From Galbula dea (lineage: Eukaryota; Chordata; Aves; Piciformes; Galbulidae), in NCBI GenBank assembly GCA_013399015.1, contig VWZX01006105.1, positions 2,542,001-2,606,000 on the forward strand: DNA of 64,000 nt, given 5' to 3'. Made by a program: the position numbers and the translations under genes. Below, one piece after another: positions 57,966 through 64,000 of the stretch (positions are counted from its first letter, which is position 1; each line of letters opens with the position of its first letter). The notes under the pieces are model-generated. The model did not search any database, was not told the origin of the DNA, and saw nothing but the letters and a program-made list of their open reading frames with translations.

Positions 57966-60900
57966 TACAGGTTTTTTTTTTTCATATAAACTGTTTATAT
58001 AGGTGTCCACATAATATATTTTTATAACTGGAGTTATTTAAATTGCTTCATTTGTTAAAGGAAAGAAATAGTAAAAATTTGCAAAATATTAAACATGCAA
58101 GTTTCTGAATATGTTTTCTTAAATGTTGTTAGTAAATATCCATTAATTAAGAGGAAAGTTAATTCACTATAGTGTAATTTATCTTACTGACATAATGCTA
58201 CACAGGGATTTTATTCTGTTTTACTCTATTTTATTTTGTAATCTGTGCTACTAAGAGGCTACAAAAAACCACAAAAACTGAGTTTTCAAGGAACAATACA
58301 ACAAGCATCAAGAACCACGAGACAACAAAAAATCAATGAATTAAGGATCATCTAATTTAATTTTATTTTTTTTCTAATTTGTGAAGTTAAATTTCTGTTG
58401 TGATGCACGGGAAGTAACTGCACCAAAATTACTGTAATTCACATTTTAAAAATAGCATTATAGAAATGACTTGTTACACTTCTTCAACATTATGTAAAAC
58501 TATGCCCTTCCCTTGTAAAGCTACATAGTTTTCTCCATGTATAGAGATACATGCTTTACACAGTGGGTTAAATACTTTAAACTTGGTCTTTCACAGGCGC
58601 CCCACAGAAACCAGTTCTTTACATTCAGTATGATTCATGATCTAACTGGGACATTTATTTTTTTTTAAGTCATGTTCATAAGAGAATGTGAAAGGAAAAA
58701 AATAGAACCATGTTAAAGGTCTAAGTAAGTGCTTAAAATTTAAAAACTAAAATTTCAAATTAAACTATTATTCCAGTTTTATTATAATATTTATTATGTG
58801 TTCCTCAACTACTTTTCCTCAGTCTGACTGAATATAGCTTATATTATAACCTCTTCTCATTTTGTGATATGCAGACTTATGTTTAACTACTTTTCTTAAG
58901 ACAATATTACTCATTTTTCCCCATCCCTATTTGTCTCCCAATCATATCTATCTGTTTCACATAAAGCTGTGAATTTATTTCCACATGATCTTGTAAGATG
59001 AACAGAGTATTATCCCCATAATACCAAGTAAGGGGTCTTGCTTTTGACTGATTAAATTCAAGTGTATGTAGAAACTCTAGGTGTCCAGTACAAGAAATGC
59101 AGGATCTGATTTTTTCATAGTGCTTACATTGCTTTTTATACATTCAAAGAACAATCTCTGTTACCTGCATTTGCACTTCTATAAATAAGACCTTGTAGTC
59201 TCAAGTTAGACTCTTAAAAATGAGAAGCATGTAGTTAGTACTCTCCTCTGCAAAGTTGATATTCTGTGACTTCACTAAAATCAAGGAATTATATTCCCAT
59301 GCAAGTATTCTGCTGTCTGGGTCACCACATAACTGCTTTAACTAGAAGACCTTTCTTTTTATGCAGTCTTTCAAAGATGAAAAATTTAGATCCACTCAGC
59401 AGACCATATGAAGTAATATAAAATAACTAGTGGAATCTATGAGTTGTCACCCTCAGTGAAATTCATTATGCCAGACACATGAGATATACAAACACTTACT
59501 TAATAGCTTTCACAGGTATTTGCTTAGAGATGAAGGCAATCTCTGTGCTGAAGGTGGACAAAACCTTTAGGAATTAAGCAGAGATCTGAGGAGGTGTCTG
59601 TGCAAACTGAACCATTATCAAATTTGAGCAGATTTTAATGGGGGCTAAAGAGATGTCATCACTTCAATTTCTCAGTTAAAACAGGTTTTATTTAAAAATT
59701 AAAAATCAACAGCTTTGTTTTACGTGTTAGTAGGAAGATGCTTTTGTTTCATGGCTTTCTTCCTTGAAACAGCAGTACTGCTTAGGCTATCTGGGGAGAA
59801 GGGGGTCTTTTTGTTTTTATCAAGTGGCTCCCAGATTTGTTTAGATAAAGTAACATCAGGGAAAAATAAATAACATTATCATTTTTATATCTTTTTTTTC
59901 CTGCTTTATTCCATATTATGCACTGAAAGTAGAAGTACTCACTTTGTCAGAATGCAATGATGTAGTAGAGTCTAGTAAGACTTTGTTACTATAGGACAGA
60001 AAATAGATACGATGTTACTTTTAGTTTCTATCTGTTGCCATTTCATTGTCAGACTGGAGCCACCTAATTTGGAAAGAGGCAAGACATGAGTCAATATCAA
60101 AGTGGGACAGAAATGTTACATTTTTACATAGTGCCTTAAAATATTAGGGCTCTTAGCTCAATTTAAACATTGTAATGTAATATAGTATAAACATTTCATA
60201 ACTATAGCCACTACCAATTGAAGTTAAGTCTGGTGGAATATTCTTTATCTTGTGGCTTCTGGAAGAATCAGAAAGTAACTCTTCAGGTCTGAAAAACAGA
60301 AGAAATAGAAATATTGCAGGGGAGGTGTAGCAAAAATGTTGCTTGAGTCTTTCATGGAACAGATGTCCTTATTTGCTAGAGTCTTCAGAATTAAAAATAG
60401 TTTTAAAAGATATCTCCTTTTCAATATTCTTGAATATTTTAAATCGTGATCTCTGCTAAATGTTTTCACTCTATTTGGATGCAAAACAAAAAACTTCATC
60501 AGTCCTTCTTACACTTGTACTAAATTTATTTTCTGGCTGTGAATGTGCTTTCATGTATAATTCAGAATATTAACAATGATTTTTATAGCCTTGTGTAGTC
60601 TTAGATTTGGGTTTCCAAGAGCTCATTGTCTTTCTTGTATCAATTACTAAGCCAGAAAGTTTGGACTAACGTGCACTTAAATACTTGCACAGCTTTAATG
60701 TGTTACTAATGCTAGAATTATCTATTATTAATTACCTACCTAGTATAGCCATATATATATACTATATCTATGCCATTCAAACAATAACAACAAAAAAAAG
60801 GAGACACACAAAGGCAGGAAAACTGAAAAAAACACCTCAAAATCAATTTTTGGTATAGCACCTTGCACTTAGGAGTGCACCATGAACTTATTTTAAGAGC

Positions 60901-61241
60901 TGTTATCCTGTTGTAACCTCTCCCTATTTAGAGGTTTTGTTGGTATAGTCACACTGGCAACCCATTCCTTACCTAGATAGGCATTCTTAGCTCTGGAATA
61001 TGACAAGTTGGGTAAATTCTGTGTTAATAAGACAGTGTGACTCTTTTCAAGTCATGAGATTCACTTACCCTCATCTTGGCTCCCAATATTCAAAGATAAG
61101 GACTCACAGAGACAGCCCAATGACTTAAAGATTCACTTTCATTGTCAGACTCTGAATGGTGCACTACTGCTCAGATGTTGAGTGGTCTGTTTTATGCTTT
61201 ACTATGGTCCCACTACTGCTCTGTAATGAAAAAAAAAAAAA
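57966..61241. other. Unique AT-rich sequence, no gene seen
   Basis: About 3.3 kb with no recognised gene or dispersed repeat. An ATATATATA patch lies at 60,751-60,760. Confidence 0.5.
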
Positions 61242-61275
61242 NNNNNNNNNNNNNNNNNNNNNNNNNNNNNNNNNN
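61242..61275. other. Assembly gap (34 N)
   Basis: Thirty-four undetermined bases directly after an A13 homopolymer (61,229-61,241). The frame that appears to run across the gap is not meaningful. Confidence 0.99.
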
Positions 61276-61662
61276 TGTGCATAAGAATAAATTTGTGGTC
61301 ATATATTTATCAGCCTTATCTATGTATATTCTACATGCTTCTCTGTTTTTCTGCATTTGTTATGATGAATGCTTAGAAATTTCTAGTCTCTGTACTTCAC
61401 TCTTAAAGAGCAAAAGGCACTTTAGAATTCCCATGATTAGTAAATTCAAACCTCATAAATGGGCAAATTTCTCTTTCTACACAACACATATTTGTTTTTT
61501 ACACAACACACAGCATTTTTTTTCCTAGTAATATTAAAACTAGTATAGAAAACAGTGTTATTTGACACTGAATGCTGTCAGGTAAAACTAAGTAGCAGCT
61601 GCCAGATTCATGTCTTGTACTAGTTAGTTATACAATGTAATTCAGCCACTAAATTTAAAAGG
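61276..61662. other. Unique AT-rich sequence, no gene seen
   Basis: About 390 bases; nothing recognised. Confidence 0.5.
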
Positions 61663-61740
61663 AAAAAAAAAAACAACACACTAAGAAAACCCAACAATCA
61701 AACAAAAAACAAACAACTCTCCCCCCCCACACACACACAC
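61663..61740. repeat. A/C-rich tract ending in (CA)n
   Basis: An A11 run, AACAACACAC, CCCAACAATCAAAC units, a C8 run and a short (CA) repeat; nearly free of G and T. Confidence 0.88.
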
Positions 61741-64000
61741 GTGCACCCAATAGTTCTATGATTAAGATCTCAGCATTTGCTGTAACTTGCTATTAAATCC
61801 TTCAGAATCATCAGCTTATTTTTGTCCCTTTTTTCCTTTCCTTACAGGTATTTATTCTTTCTGTAGTGACTTAAAAACAAAAGATAAGACTTGTCTCCAT
61901 TTGTCTTTCTTGAAAAATCCCAAGAGTTTGAATTATGTTTCAGCTCTGGAGGTTTGTCTCTAAACTCTCAGCTCAAATTAGACCTCAGGCTCATGCAGTT
62001 CACATAACTGTAGGAACAATGACCACAGGAGGTAATCAGTTTTTAACGATATTGTTCCCAGTGCTGGTACCATTAGGGGCAACATCCGTAGACTGCAGTA
62101 ATGCAAGTGACTTTATTAAATGCTGCATTTTCCATAGGTCATTCAGTCTAAATGATGAGTAAAAAAAATATAATTTTCCTGGTCATCATTTTACTCTTAT
62201 GGCCATAAAATAGAAGACAGATGTTTATTTTTTAATTTAATGCATTGTAGTTATTTGTTCTTAGGGCTGGGATTTTATTCACTTGATCATCCCAGAGGTA
62301 TACAAAATGACGTTTCCTTTCATTATTCCTTTATCATCATCATCATCACCAGTTACTGTTTGCAGATGGTAGATAACTCCTTTGTCAAATCCAGTGTCCT
62401 TAAAGGGTCTTTCTTTCCTATCATTAGATATATTGCTTTTTATTTGGATTGACTGCAGTTAGAAAGGATTAGAGATGCTTCCAGTTTGTATGTAACAACA
62501 GTGTTTCCGATTTTGTTAAAATTGCTTTTTGACACTTTCTTTTATGTTTCTGCTCCAGTTGCTAATTGAGTTAAAAGTGCAGGATTATACACCCTTTAAT
62601 CAGATAACACTTGAAATTGGAGAGTATGTTTTGAGGAGGTTTTTTGAGTAAGTTACTTTCTTACAAGTAGATTTGTTCCTCCCATGGAGACCTTTAAGTC
62701 TTCTCCAAAAGTAATTTCCTGCAGACTTCTGTTTACAGTGGTTTCTCTGGGTCATTTCAGAGACAATCCTAAGAAGGAACAGTCTACAACCTCACTTGTA
62801 GCCTCAGCAATTCCAGGGCACAGAGAAAAGTATGGGAACTCATCTGTCTGAAGGTGTTTACCATGATACTGGCTTAGGCCAGACAGCACTTTAGCTAATA
62901 GCTCCATGCAATGATTAGGAGTTCAGACAGGTCAGGTAATGCTTGCAGCTTGTGATTTAAGTGCTAGCACTTTCTTTTGGAGGTTAAAACACCTTTTTAG
63001 TTGGCCACAAGTCCAGGCATCCTTCAGTTTACCATTGCAGCTATAATTCTTTTCTATCAGAAATATAAATACTGGAAGAGGTTTATTCTGACCCTTTCAG
63101 GCATGGGAACAGGGTATTGATATACTTGCACTTTATTAACATCAGTAGTACATCATATAATGATATGCTACAACATGGCTCCACTCCACCATCTATCCTC
63201 TAAAAACATAGTTGTCTATTTTCTGCTCCTATAGCCATGTATGGTAAAGAAGGCTGAGCCATTCTGCAACACCCTGGATAAGCCTAAACCATCTACTCTC
63301 TGAGTAGCTCTGCTCAAGCCCAAAGGGTAGCTTCTTTGTTGTACATTGAAAATTGCAGTGTGGAGCAGAACACATTCTCCTCTGCATGGCTTTCATTAAA
63401 CAGCAAGGGAATTTTACATGATCATAAGGAAAATCTTTAGCTTGAGGAGTTATAAAGAGTTAGGATGATTACAGATGTAGGTAGATGTACTGGAATCAGT
63501 GTGTCTTAAGAAATGATCCCAAAAGATTTATACAACCAGAAAATTGCTATATTCCTTTTCTAACTTTTTTTCTCCCTACTCTCAATACTGAATTCACCAT
63601 GGCAATACTCAGGAATGACTAGTGATACTAGCAAGGACCATAGTGAGAAAAAGATAATGAATACAGTAAAGAGAGGGGTTTTTTTGCATGCAACACTTTT
63701 GATAACCCAGCCATAACACAGAGCTCTGATTACTGCAGCAACTATTTGAAGTAAGTTGGTTCCCCTGCTGAATTTTTCTTTTGCCTTTAAACATAAAGCT
63801 AACCTTGCACATTCAGCAGAATTCACCTTTCAAAACCACAGCCATGCTTTCTGCTTCCAGAAAATAATGTATTGAAGTGTTCTCACAGACTCAGCAAGCA
63901 ATTAGAAGAACCCATTCCCAGGGAACATACATTTATGTATAAAAGCTACCAAGTTGCTCCTTTGCTGCTCCTTTAGAAGAGTATTTCACTAGTTACACTC
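61741..64000. other. Unique AT-rich sequence, no gene seen
   Basis: About 2.3 kb to the end of the window. A short (ATC)n run lies at 62,334-62,347. Two overlapping minus-strand frames of 67 and 88 codons near 63,560-63,826 are not recognised. Confidence 0.5.

Noticed and set aside
61142..61528. 128-codon frame across the assembly gap
   Set aside because: It contains undetermined residues from the N run, and the gap length is unknown, so the frame is not real evidence.
1..64000. Prokaryotic features: operons, CRISPR arrays, ribosome binding sites
   Set aside because: The window is vertebrate DNA with LINE and LTR repeats; no regularly spaced direct repeats and no dense coding were seen.

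Overview
This is a stretch of vertebrate nuclear DNA, most likely from a bird. It has no prokaryotic gene structure. The sequence is AT-rich, CpG-poor and full of stop codons in all frames. Its dispersed repeats are the kind that dominate bird genomes: 5'-truncated CR1 LINEs whose 3' ends carry the typical octamer-like tail (ATTCTRTGAT repeated) and pieces of ERVL-type long terminal repeats. I could not identify the species or the chromosome. I found no host protein-coding gene that I can support; the window reads as a gene desert or a very long intron. The longest open frames are either decayed CR1 reverse-transcriptase C-termini or frames I cannot relate to any known family.

Layout. 1-6.1 kb: a CR1 tail (2.1 kb), two ERVL-type LTR pieces in opposite orientation (3.16 and 4.03-4.57 kb), and a minus-strand CR1 (5.66-6.11 kb). 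6.1-13.7 kb: unique AT-rich sequence with A/C-rich tracts and small inverted repeats. 13.7-17.2 kb: a CR1 cluster on the minus strand (three copies, two back to back), then a short LTR 5' fragment and an A/GA-rich tract. 17.2-25.5 kb: mostly unique sequence, one plus-strand CR1 (19.9-20.4 kb), AT-rich and TCTA simple repeats, and a G/T-rich tract. 25.7-29 kb: four short CR1 pieces and A/C-rich tracts. 29-38 kb: unique sequence with one CR1 (33.6-34.2 kb) that carries a 177-codon frame across an internal deletion. 38.2-41.6 kb: a minus-strand CR1 next to an unresolved segment, and a nearly complete solo ERVL-type LTR (about 1.05 kb). 45-49.2 kb: CR1 tail, CR1, and a nested pair in which a minus-strand CR1 has landed inside the 3' UTR of a plus-strand CR1. 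54.8-55.25 kb: an LTR 5' fragment followed at once by a minus-strand CR1 tail joined to a tRNA-Glu(CTC)-like sequence. The remainder to 64 kb is unique sequence with one 34-base assembly gap.

The most interesting object is the 150-bp tRNA-Glu/CR1 chimera at 55,097-55,246. It has the head-and-tail layout of a CR1-mobilised SINE, although a tRNA retropseudogene inserted into an old CR1 is a serious alternative. All functional statements about the mobile elements rest on family knowledge. Boundaries are judged by eye and are good to roughly 5-30 bases.
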